DNA of 7,945 nt from Candidatus Gerdarchaeota archaeon (GTDB lineage: Archaea > Asgardarchaeota > Heimdallarchaeia > JABLTI01). Both the position numbers and the translations under genes were made by a program. Below the pieces are notes generated by a model. That model searched no databases and had not been told where the DNA came from. It saw only the letters and a list, made by a program, of their open reading frames with translations. The stretch covers positions 1-7,945 of the forward strand of contig JAEOUJ010000260.1 in the NCBI GenBank assembly GCA_016839405.1, given 5' to 3'. Below are positions 1-5,854 of the stretch, piece after piece; positions within the stretch are counted from its first letter, which is position 1; each line of letters opens with the position of its first letter.

Positions 1-1
1 A

Positions 2-1504
2 ATTGGGATAATATCTTTTACAGATCCAAGAAGTGAAGTTAAATTAGTAAAAGAGAGAGAAGATTACATAAAGAAATGTCATAATGAGTTAATTTCTAAC
101 TTGAAATCAATTGGATATACTGTTATTAATCCTCAACCTTCTATAATCGAAAAATCAGAAAACAAGAATACTTTTGGGATAAATAATCAAAAACAAATTG
201 AGGAAGCTATATTAGAATTTGCAAAACAAAAAGTAGGTGCAATTCTAATTGGTTGTTTTGCTTGGAATGAACCAAAACTACCTCTTGAATTAGTAAAACA
301 AGTAGATGTTCCTGTAGGTTTAGTAACAAAAAATAATCCATTATGGCCAGGTGTAACAGCGATTACATCTACAGGAGCTACTTTTTGGGAGTTATCAAGC
401 AGTTATTATATAAAAAATCACAATCGATTTGTTCTCCCAATGAATGGTAAGATAGACAGTATGTTACCTTGGTTAAAAGCAGCTTGTGCTGTTAATCATT
501 TAAAATATGGAAAATTATTGCTTTGGGGAGGAACACCAGCATTAAATATGGACCATCTTAATGATGATATACCAACTTTAAAAAGATTCATCATTGAAGA
601 CATAATAACTCAAGATCAGTATTTACTAGTAAAAAAAGCTGAAGGATTTTTAAACAAACAAAAACTAAAAATCGAAGCTTTCAAGAAATGGTTAATTGAC
701 AACAAATGTCTTATTGAATATGATGATGTAATGTTATCAGAAGAAATTCTTGATAAACAAATTGCTTTATATTTAGCTTCAAAAGAAATCCTTAAGGAAT
801 TCTATCTACAAGGTGAGAGAATTATTGGAACATCTATTAAATGTCAACCAGAATTAAGTGTTGATTATGGCATAACACCTTGTTTATTACCAGCTTTCCT
901 TCCTTTTGGAATAGATCATGAAGGACCAAAACCAATTATTCCAACAGTATGTGAAGGTGATATCAAAGGATTACTTACATCTGTAATTCTTTTTGCTTTA
1001 AATAAAGAAATACCTCCTCTCTTTGGTGATTTAAAGATAGTAAATGATGATTATTTTGTCATTGCTAATTGTGGAGCAGCGAGTGCTTATTATGGAGGAT
1101 TATCAAGTGATCCAAAAATTTCTCTACAAAAATGTACAATTAAAGCTCAATGCCAAGGAATAGCGGGAGGGGCATTTGGTTTTAGAACACCAACATCAAA
1201 TAATGAAATAACCTATGCTAGGTTGATTAGGCTAGATACTAATTATATTATGCAAATTGGAACTAGCAAGATTGTTACGTTAAAAGATAATCAGCAAATG
1301 GGATGGGGAATAACTTGGCCACATACAGCTATAAAAATGAAGGTACCATTAGAATTAATGGTTAAAGCAATCGGAACAAATCATTTATCCTTGACACTTG
1401 GAAATTACGTTACTGAAATGAAAAATGTTTGTAAATTATTAGGCATTCCTATTGTTTTATTAGATAATGAAGATTCAATACAAAATTTCTTGGATATCTA
1501 TTAA
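2..1504 (+). CDS. L-fucose/L-arabinose isomerase-like protein, N-terminus cut by window edge
   Basis: The open frame runs from the left edge to TAA at 1502-1504 and shows 500 residues. The TTG at 101 is not the true start, because conserved sequence lies before it: visible residues 3-10 read IISFTDPR, the usual N-terminal motif of the FucI fold, so probably only a few residues are missing. Family metal-ligand positions are recognisable: Glu318 in CEGD, Asp343 in LFGDL and His461 in GTNHLSL, matching by context the Mn2+ ligands Glu337, Asp361 and His528 of E. coli FucI. Other family landmarks are NPLWPGVTA, GGAFGFRTP and WPHTAIKM near the C-terminus. These enzymes interconvert an aldose and a ketose in the cytoplasm. 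At about 505 residues it is shorter than E. coli FucI (591), so it belongs to the broader FucI-like group and its sugar substrate cannot be named. It is convergent with the cupin gene, with a 9-nt gap. Confidence 0.85.
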   Translation: MGIISFTDPRSEVKLVKEREDYIKKCHNELISNLKSIGYTVINPQPSIIEKSENKNTFGINNQKQIEEAILEFAKQKVGAILIGCFAWNEPKLPLELVKQVDVPVGLVTKNNPLWPGVTAITSTGATFWELSSSYYIKNHNRFVLPMNGKIDSMLPWLKAACAVNHLKYGKLLLWGGTPALNMDHLNDDIPTLKRFIIEDIITQDQYLLVKKAEGFLNKQKLKIEAFKKWLIDNKCLIEYDDVMLSEEILDKQIALYLASKEILKEFYLQGERIIGTSIKCQPELSVDYGITPCLLPAFLPFGIDHEGPKPIIPTVCEGDIKGLLTSVILFALNKEIPPLFGDLKIVNDDYFVIANCGAASAYYGGLSSDPKISLQKCTIKAQCQGIAGGAFGFRTPTSNNEITYARLIRLDTNYIMQIGTSKIVTLKDNQQMGWGITWPHTAIKMKVPLELMVKAIGTNHLSLTLGNYVTEMKNVCKLLGIPIVLLDNEDSIQNFLDIY

Positions 1505-1510
1505 AAGAAT

Positions 1511-1548
1511 TATTTAGATTTGTTTCTGTTTATATCTATCTTTTTCAT
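1511..1548 (+). terminator. T-rich stretch after the isomerase stop, possible transcription terminator
   Basis: Just past the isomerase stop, the plus strand carries repeated T runs (TTT, TTT, TTT, then TTTTT near 1541-1545) without a convincing stem. Archaeal termination often uses such U-rich runs. The stretch also encodes the C-terminus of the opposite-strand cupin, so its T-richness may simply reflect Lys codons there. Weak call. Confidence 0.25.
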
Positions 1549-1852
1549 TAAAATATGTCATATCCGCATAACCAGCATAGATTTTACCTGAATGTTTTAC
1601 TCCTTTTGGTATAAAATATCGATCACCTTTTTTATAAATGTGAATTTTTCCCTCTATGGTTAATTCTATCTTTCCTTCCAAAACAATCCCCCATTGGCTT
1701 TCATGAGAGTGTTCTGGTAAAATAGCATCATTTTCAAATCTCATAAAAAGAATTTGAAAACTTTCTCCTTGCACCAGATATGCTGTTAAACCTTCTATTG
1801 GAATATCAGCTTTTGGTAATTTTGATATTGGTTCTGGAAATATTTCACTCAT
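1514..1852 (-). CDS. Small single-domain cupin protein
   Basis: The protein has 112 residues and is a complete single-domain cupin. Motif 1 is LPEHSHESQWGIVLEG (residues 45-60), with candidate metal ligands His48, His50 and Gln53. Motif 2 is GDRYFIPKGVKHSG (76-89), with His87 as the remaining ligand. The usual motif-1 Glu is replaced by Gln, in the HSH..QWG pattern of a widespread family of short cupins. These are soluble beta-barrel proteins, usually metal-binding, and the function of this subgroup is not established. The ATG start is well bounded, because an in-frame TGA lies three codons upstream (1859-1861). No clear Shine-Dalgarno precedes it, so a short or absent leader is likely. It is divergent from the UvrA operon and convergent with the isomerase. 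A regulatory or sugar-binding role is possible but unsupported. Confidence 0.85.
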   Translation of the reverse strand: MSEIFPEPISKLPKADIPIEGLTAYLVQGESFQILFMRFENDAILPEHSHESQWGIVLEGKIELTIEGKIHIYKKGDRYFIPKGVKHSGKIYAGYADMTYFNEKDRYKQKQI

Positions 1853-1939
1853 TAAAACTCATATCCATAAAATATTACAGTAATTCTTGTTTTTTTGACA
1901 TAAGAATTATCATATAGATTTGATTTTCTATTGTTTTTT

Positions 1940-1959
1940 CTTAAAAAGGCTTAAAAAGT
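1940..1959 (+). repeat. Tandem 9-bp direct repeat CTTAAAAAG, 10-bp period
   Basis: CTTAAAAAG occurs at 1940-1948 and again at 1950-1958, so the two A5 tracts are one helical turn apart. More A-tracts follow at 1960-1963, 1965-1968 and 1976-1979. Phased A-tracts bend DNA, so this may be a curved segment upstream of the operon promoter. It could also be chance in such AT-rich sequence. Confidence 0.4.
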
Positions 1960-2007
1960 AAAATAAAATTTCAAGAAAATTGTTTTCTTCTATTTAAAGT
2001 GATCACC

Positions 2008-2068
2008 AAGTGTAATAAAAAATTATATAAGTGTAAGTTTAGTGATGGTCAGAAACTCATATGTGTAA
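2008..2068 (+). repeat. Three GTGTAA direct repeats spaced 21 and 32 bp
   Basis: GTGTAA occurs at 2010-2015, 2031-2036 and 2063-2068. The first two extend to AAGTGTAA (2008-2015 and 2029-2036). The spacings of 21 and 32 bp are close to two and three helical turns, placing all copies on the same DNA face. They bracket the TATA-like box, and the third overlaps a dyad at 2064-2079, so they could be binding sites for a regulator of the operon. The element is short, and chance is a real alternative in AT-rich DNA. Confidence 0.35.
2023..2030 (+). promoter_or_regulatory. TATA-like box TTATATAA for the UvrA operon
   Basis: TTATATAA is preceded by a purine-rich run (aataaaaaa, 2014-2022) resembling an archaeal BRE/TATA pair. 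Archaeal TATA boxes centre about 26 nt before the start, which would put transcription start near 2050-2056 and leave a leader of about 110 nt. Read instead as a bacterial promoter, TATAAG at 2026-2031 would be a -10 with a poor -35, giving a start near 2037. The position, just before the composition step, supports promoter function either way. Confidence 0.45.
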
Positions 2069-2136
2069 GAACTCTTACAACATCAGACTCTGGTGCTTGA
2101 TAGAAAAGTTCACTGGAACGATCGGACAATCAAGCA
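2036..2136 (+). promoter_or_regulatory. Candidate structured 5' leader RNA of consecutive hairpins
   Basis: Adjacent inverted repeats fill this stretch. H0: 2036-2040 pairs 2053-2057 (AGTTT/AAACT), enclosing TGA/TCA at 2043-2045 and 2049-2051. H1: 2064-2069 pairs 2074-2079 (TGTAAG/CTTACA) with a 4-nt loop. H2: 2081-2086 pairs 2090-2095 (CATCAG/CTGGTG, one G-U) with a 3-nt loop. H3: 2096-2101 pairs 2129-2134 (CTTGAT/ATCAAG), extendable to 8 bp at the expense of H2, and encloses GTTC/GAAC (2108-2111 with 2116-2119, loop ACTG). The region is about 41% G+C after a 19% stretch and ends about 20 nt before the Shine-Dalgarno. It matches no riboswitch or RNA family that I recognise. H1 is also a near-perfect DNA dyad (2064-2079), so an operator is an alternative. 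No complement to the GGAGG site was found, so direct masking of the ribosome site is not apparent. Confidence 0.4.
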
Positions 2137-2144
2137 AGAGTTAA
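2061..2144 (+). CDS. Possible 27-codon upstream leader ORF
   Basis: An ATG at 2061 opens 27 codons ending at TAA 2142-2144. It lies inside the structured leader and in the same frame as the UvrA gene, which starts eight codons after this stop. The peptide begins MCKNSYN and ends GQSSKS; it has no recognisable domain and no signal peptide. There is no Shine-Dalgarno, but if transcription starts near 2053 the ATG would lie within about 10 nt of the 5' end, allowing leaderless translation. Its codons overlap hairpins H1 to H3, the arrangement expected of a translation-coupled leader peptide. Chance occurrence is quite possible. Confidence 0.2.
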   Translation: MCKNSYNIRLWCLIEKFTGTIGQSSKS

Positions 2145-2154
2145 AATGATGACA

Positions 2155-2159
2155 GGAGG
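2155..2159 (+). promoter_or_regulatory. Strong Shine-Dalgarno for the UvrA gene
   Basis: AGGAGG (2154-2159) stands 6 nt before the ATG at 2166, which is optimal spacing. It supports ATG 2166 as the start, and the protein motif pattern agrees because UvrA family members begin at the equivalent position. Confidence 0.8.
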
Positions 2160-2165
2160 CAGATT

Positions 2166-4997
2166 ATGAGAGAGACTATTTCAGTCAAAGGTGCAAGAAC
2201 AAACAATCTAAAAAATATTAATGTAGATATTCCCCGAAATAAACTCACGATAATAACCGGAGTTTCAGGATCGGGAAAAACTTCGTTGGCTTTTGATGTT
2301 ATATTTGGAGAAGCACAGCGAAGGTTTATGGAATCAATGTCAGCAACTTCTAGAACAGTTATTCCAATGTTAGAAAGAGCAGATGTTGATTCGATTTTAG
2401 GGCTCTCACCTGTTGTTGCCATCCAACAAAAAACTGGCGTATTGAATCCACGTTCGACTGTTGGTACGATGACAGATATAGATTCCTATATGAGAATATT
2501 ATTCTCAGTGCTAGGACAAGCACATTGTCCATACTGCAATAAACCTGTTGAAACAAGGAATACAAATCAGATAGCAGATCATTTGATGACATTACCTGTA
2601 GGAACTAGTATAGAGATACTAGCACCAGTGAATAAAATTTACAATGAAGATTATCCTTTCTTGTTTGATGACATTCGAACAAAAGGATATAAGAGAATTA
2701 AGATTGATGGAAAACATTACAGTCTTAATGATGAAATCGAGCTTGATGAAGAAAAAGACTATCAAATAGAAGTTTTAGTTGATAGATTTGTAATCAAGAA
2801 GGAATTATATCACCAACTAACAGAGACAATTGAGAACGCTCGAGTAGTTGGAAGTAATATAATTAGATTTGAATTTTCAGATAAAGATAATCTATCAGAA
2901 GAAGTTAAGAAGAAATTCTATACTAATTTTGGTTGTAAGAAACATCACATTATCATGCATACATTGATCCCAGCAGGATTCTCTCCAAATATACCAGAAC
3001 ATGCATGTTCTACTTGTTTAGGAGTTGGCACTCTATTAAAGGCAGAACCACATTTGATTTTACAGAATCCAAAGAAATCGATAAAGAAAGGAGCATTAGG
3101 ATGGTATCCAAAATATTGGATGTATAGTGTAGGTCAACACTTAGGTGTTGATGTTGAAAATACACCATTTGAAGAACTACCAGAAGATGTTAAACATAAG
3201 ATTTTCTGGGGCATAAAAGAGAAATTTATTCTTCTCGAGCCACCAGATTGGCCTAACAAATATAGACATAGAAATGTTGGAAAAGAAGTACAATTCTTAG
3301 GTATAGCTAATTATGTAGATAGAATCTATATGCAAAGTAGGAAAAAAGGAGAGCATTACGAGTGGTATCGCAAAAAAATGGCTGAACATATATGCCCAGA
3401 TTGTCATGGCAAACGTTTGATCAAACAAAGAATGCTTGTCACTGTTGAAGGAAAAGATATACAAGAGATTGGTGAGTATTTCATCAATCATTTGCTAGAA
3501 TTCGTCAATTCAGTGAAAATACCCAAAGAAAAAGAAAGAGCAGGCAATCAAGTTATTTTCGAACTACAGAAGAGAATACAATTATTGATTGATATAGGTC
3601 TTTATTATTTACGACTTAATAGGAAATCTCGAACCCTTTCAGGAGGGGAAGGACAAAGAATAAAGATTTCCACTCAATTAGGATCTGAACTTATGGGTAT
3701 GTTATACATCTTAGATGAACCCAGTATTGGATTACATGTCAGAGATAGCAATAAGATTGTAAAAATAATGAAACGACTTCGAGATGCTGGGAACACAGTT
3801 ATAATAATAGAGCATGACTTAGAGACTATTTCTCAAGCAGATCATATTATAGAAATTGGTCCTGGTCCAGGAATACATGGAGGTACAATTGTAGCAGAAG
3901 GGTCTTATGAGACCATAATATCCAACGCGAAGTTCTTAACAGGTCAATATATTACTGGTAAAAAGAAGATTCCTAATTTGGGCAAAGACCGAGAACCAAA
4001 TGGCAAAACGCTAAAAATCATTGGTGCTCACGAAAATAATCTCAAGGGTATAGATGTTGAGTTTCCATTAGGAGTATTTATTTGTGTTACTGGAGTTTCA
4101 GGAAGCGGAAAAAGTACACTCATTGAGGATGTCTTAGGAAATATACTTATCAATAAAATAAGAGATCCACGTGTCAAACCAGGAAAACATGAAAGATTAG
4201 ATGGTATTGAAAATGTTGTTGATGTCAGAATAGTGGATCAATCACCTATTGGTAGACACTCCAGATCAACACCATCAACATATGTTGGTTTCTTTGATAA
4301 GATACGGAAAGTATATGCAGAATTACCAGAATCAAAAGAACGAGGATATAAATACAATAGATTCACCTACAATAATGTCTTTGGTAGATGCTCTGAGTGC
4401 AATGGTGAAGGTTTGGTTAGAATAGAATTACAATATATGCCATCAATACAGTCTATTTGTCCTATTTGTAAAGGTAAACGATTTAATGAAGAGATACTTG
4501 AGATTAAATACAAAGGAAAAAGTATCGGTGATATTCTAGACTTAACAATTGAAGAAGCTAATGAGTTCTTTAAAGATATCAACTTGGTTCGTCATAAAAC
4601 AAAGATAATGATGGACCTTGGTTTAGGTTATCTTAAATTAGGTCAACCATCTCCAACATTATCAGGTGGAGAAAGCCAAAGAATCAAACTTGCCAAAGAG
4701 TTAGGGAAATTAAAGAGACTAAAAGATAACTTGTATATTATGGATGAACCAACAGTAGGATTACACATGGAAGACATTAGGAAGCTATTAAAGACAATAC
4801 ATAGACTTGTTGATGCTGGTAATACTGTTATTGTAATCGAGCACCATCTAGATGTGATAAAATCAGCTGATTATATTATCGACCTTGGCCCTGAAGGTGG
4901 TGCTGAAGGTGGATATGTTATCGCTGAAGGAACTGTGCAAAAAATAGCTAATTGCCCAGATTCTTATACAGGACAATTCCTAAAAAAGGTCTTGTAG
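2166..4997 (+). CDS. uvrA: UvrA-family ABC ATPase (excinuclease ABC subunit A or UvrA-like paralog)
   Basis: This 943-residue protein has the usual length of UvrA, the dimeric ATPase that scans DNA for lesions and loads UvrB in nucleotide excision repair. First ATPase half: Walker A GVSGSGKT 32-39, NPRSTVGT 94-101, signature LSGGEGQR 491-498, Walker B LYILDEP 513-519, H-loop His550. Second half: Walker A GVSGSGKS 643-650, DQSPIGR 691-697, signature LSGGESQR 832-839, Walker B LYIMDEP 856-862, H-loop His893. Cys121/124 with Cys410/413 fit one zinc site. Cys742/745/765/768 form the DNA-binding zinc module. A region equivalent to the UvrB-binding domain is present (about 148-240), but its usual GRKGE stretch reads NKIYNED. 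The insertion-domain zinc site is CKKH (257-260) plus CSTC (281-284), with His replacing one Cys. Canonical UvrA is favoured by domain content. A specialised paralog, like those giving resistance to DNA-binding drugs, is possible given the divergence and operon partners. It is first in a three-gene operon. Confidence 0.93.
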   Translation: MRETISVKGARTNNLKNINVDIPRNKLTIITGVSGSGKTSLAFDVIFGEAQRRFMESMSATSRTVIPMLERADVDSILGLSPVVAIQQKTGVLNPRSTVGTMTDIDSYMRILFSVLGQAHCPYCNKPVETRNTNQIADHLMTLPVGTSIEILAPVNKIYNEDYPFLFDDIRTKGYKRIKIDGKHYSLNDEIELDEEKDYQIEVLVDRFVIKKELYHQLTETIENARVVGSNIIRFEFSDKDNLSEEVKKKFYTNFGCKKHHIIMHTLIPAGFSPNIPEHACSTCLGVGTLLKAEPHLILQNPKKSIKKGALGWYPKYWMYSVGQHLGVDVENTPFEELPEDVKHKIFWGIKEKFILLEPPDWPNKYRHRNVGKEVQFLGIANYVDRIYMQSRKKGEHYEWYRKKMAEHICPDCHGKRLIKQRMLVTVEGKDIQEIGEYFINHLLEFVNSVKIPKEKERAGNQVIFELQKRIQLLIDIGLYYLRLNRKSRTLSGGEGQRIKISTQLGSELMGMLYILDEPSIGLHVRDSNKIVKIMKRLRDAGNTVIIIEHDLETISQADHIIEIGPGPGIHGGTIVAEGSYETIISNAKFLTGQYITGKKKIPNLGKDREPNGKTLKIIGAHENNLKGIDVEFPLGVFICVTGVSGSGKSTLIEDVLGNILINKIRDPRVKPGKHERLDGIENVVDVRIVDQSPIGRHSRSTPSTYVGFFDKIRKVYAELPESKERGYKYNRFTYNNVFGRCSECNGEGLVRIELQYMPSIQSICPICKGKRFNEEILEIKYKGKSIGDILDLTIEEANEFFKDINLVRHKTKIMMDLGLGYLKLGQPSPTLSGGESQRIKLAKELGKLKRLKDNLYIMDEPTVGLHMEDIRKLLKTIHRLVDAGNTVIVIEHHLDVIKSADYIIDLGPEGGAEGGYVIAEGTVQKIANCPDSYTGQFLKKVL

Positions 4998-5002
4998 GAT
5001 AA

Positions 5003-5010
5003 GGTGGTGA
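5003..5010 (+). promoter_or_regulatory. Ribosome-binding site GGTGGTGA for the hydrolase gene
   Basis: GGTGGTGA lies in the 17-nt gap between the UvrA stop and the hydrolase ATG, ending 4 nt before the start. It supports ATG 5015 and translation from the same mRNA. Confidence 0.65.
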
Positions 5011-5014
5011 AATA

Positions 5015-5854
5015 ATGTTTTGTACAATTAATGATTGTGACATTTACTATGAAGAGATAGGTGAAGGAATTCCTATCTTGATGTTTCACGGATTTCCATT
5101 AGATCATCAAATGATGAAAGGTTGTATGGAACCAATCTTTAAGCCTAGACATGGTTGGAAAAGAATTTATTTCGATCTTCCTGGCATGGGCAAATCTACT
5201 GTAACTGAGAATATAACAAAGACAGATAATATGGTTGATCTTATCTTGGGATTCATAAAAGAAGTTCTTGGTGAAAGTAAATTTGTCATTGCTGGAGAAT
5301 CTTTTGGAGGAATAATGGCTAGATCAGTATTATATCATCTACAAGAAAAAATAGATGGTATATTTTTATTATGTCCATCAATTAAACCAGGAATTAAGGA
5401 AGATGATTTGCCAACTAGAAATGTTCTTGATATTGATCATGAATTCATGAACTCTCTCAAAGATAATACAATTAAGGAGTTTATTGAATCATTTGCAGTA
5501 AAACAGAATGCTTATACATATCAACGCATTAGAGATGAAACTTATTCTGGCTATAATTTAAGAAATAAGAAATTTATAGATAGTTTCACAGAAAGTAGGA
5601 AAAATTCTCTATCATATAAAATAGATGATCTTAAAGAACCGTTTACCAAGCCAGCTCTTATAATAACTGGTAGACAAGATCATTGGATTGGCTATAAAGG
5701 AGCATGGAACTTTTATGACAATTACACTAGAGGAACTTTTGTTGTCTTAGATAAAGCTGGTCATGGTCTACAATATGAACAGGTGCCATTATTTAATCTA
5801 TTAGTAGATGAATGGCTTGATAGAGTTGAAGAAGAACTTAAGGAGACATCATAG
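5015..5854 (+). CDS. Alpha/beta-hydrolase fold protein
   Basis: The protein has 279 residues, no signal peptide and no membrane segment, so it is probably cytoplasmic. The full catalytic set is visible: oxyanion-region HGFPLD at 25-30, nucleophile elbow GESFG with Ser96, acid Asp222 in TGRQDHW, and His250 in KAGHGLQ. FDLPGMGKS (53-61) is the typical loop after strand 4. The segment from about 125 to 205 between the nucleophile and the acid is the variable cap that sets the substrate, so the reaction cannot be named: esterase, peptidase, lactonase or C-C hydrolase are all possible. The fold pattern (GESFGG.MAR, DLPGMGKS) resembles uncharacterised hydrolases common in low-GC bacteria. It sits 17 nt after the UvrA gene, and its stop abuts the next gene's start, so translation is probably coupled. 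A role in degrading a toxic compound is possible but inferred from context only. Confidence 0.9.
   Translation: MFCTINDCDIYYEEIGEGIPILMFHGFPLDHQMMKGCMEPIFKPRHGWKRIYFDLPGMGKSTVTENITKTDNMVDLILGFIKEVLGESKFVIAGESFGGIMARSVLYHLQEKIDGIFLLCPSIKPGIKEDDLPTRNVLDIDHEFMNSLKDNTIKEFIESFAVKQNAYTYQRIRDETYSGYNLRNKKFIDSFTESRKNSLSYKIDDLKEPFTKPALIITGRQDHWIGYKGAWNFYDNYTRGTFVVLDKAGHGLQYEQVPLFNLLVDEWLDRVEEELKETS
5841..5845 (+). promoter_or_regulatory. Shine-Dalgarno AGGAG selecting a TTG start
   Basis: AGGAG lies inside the last codons of the hydrolase gene, 9 nt before TTG 5855. It justifies the unusual TTG start, which follows the hydrolase TAG with no gap. The next in-frame ATG (Met40) falls inside the first nucleotidyltransferase motif, so a later start would break the domain. 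Confidence 0.65.

Larger units (their letters stand above)
1853..2165. other. Divergent intergenic region with a sharp base-composition step
   Basis: These 313 bases separate the minus-strand cupin from the UvrA operon. Counted by hand, 1921-2040 is about 19% G+C (23 of 120) whereas 2041-2160 is about 41% (49 of 120). The AT-rich half holds A/T tracts, a 9-bp direct repeat, an 8-bp palindrome GTGATCAC (1999-2006) and a TATA-like box. The GC-richer half holds consecutive inverted repeats, a small ORF and the ribosome-binding site of the UvrA gene. The step fits a promoter region followed by a transcribed, folded leader. No tRNA or protein-coding gene of normal size is seen here. Confidence 0.7.

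Noticed and set aside
101..103. TTG as the start codon of the isomerase-like gene
   Set aside because: The frame is open to the window edge, and conserved family sequence (FTDPR and following) lies upstream, so the true start is outside the window.
1895..1920. Bacterial sigma-70 promoter from TTGACA at 1895-1900
   Set aside because: The best -10-like hexamer, TATAGA, is only 12 bp downstream, too close for a normal promoter, and it would give a leader of about 240 nt.
1999..2006. Palindrome GTGATCAC as an operator
   Set aside because: It is only 8 bp, does not extend, and has no second copy in the region.
2041..2140. tRNA gene in the GC-rich leader
   Set aside because: The GTTC-ACTG-GAAC stem recalls a T-arm, but there is no 7-nt T-loop, acceptor stem or anticodon arm at correct spacing.
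2146..2152. C/D-box RNA, because ATGATGA matches a C box
   Set aside because: No CTGA D box or terminal stem follows at usable distance, and the site sits against the Shine-Dalgarno.
2061..2165. N-terminal extension of UvrA broken by the in-frame TAA at 2142
   Set aside because: UvrA proteins begin at the position encoded by ATG 2166, which has its own optimal Shine-Dalgarno, and the upstream codons show no UvrA similarity.
2141..2592. Minus-strand open frames of 93 and 77 codons over the start of the UvrA gene
   Set aside because: They lie wholly or almost wholly opposite a strongly supported UvrA coding region, have no ribosome site and show no recognisable domain; they are shadows.
3297..4582. 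Minus-strand open frames at 3297-3491 and 4367-4582
   Set aside because: Both lie opposite conserved UvrA motifs and have no domain or start signal of their own.
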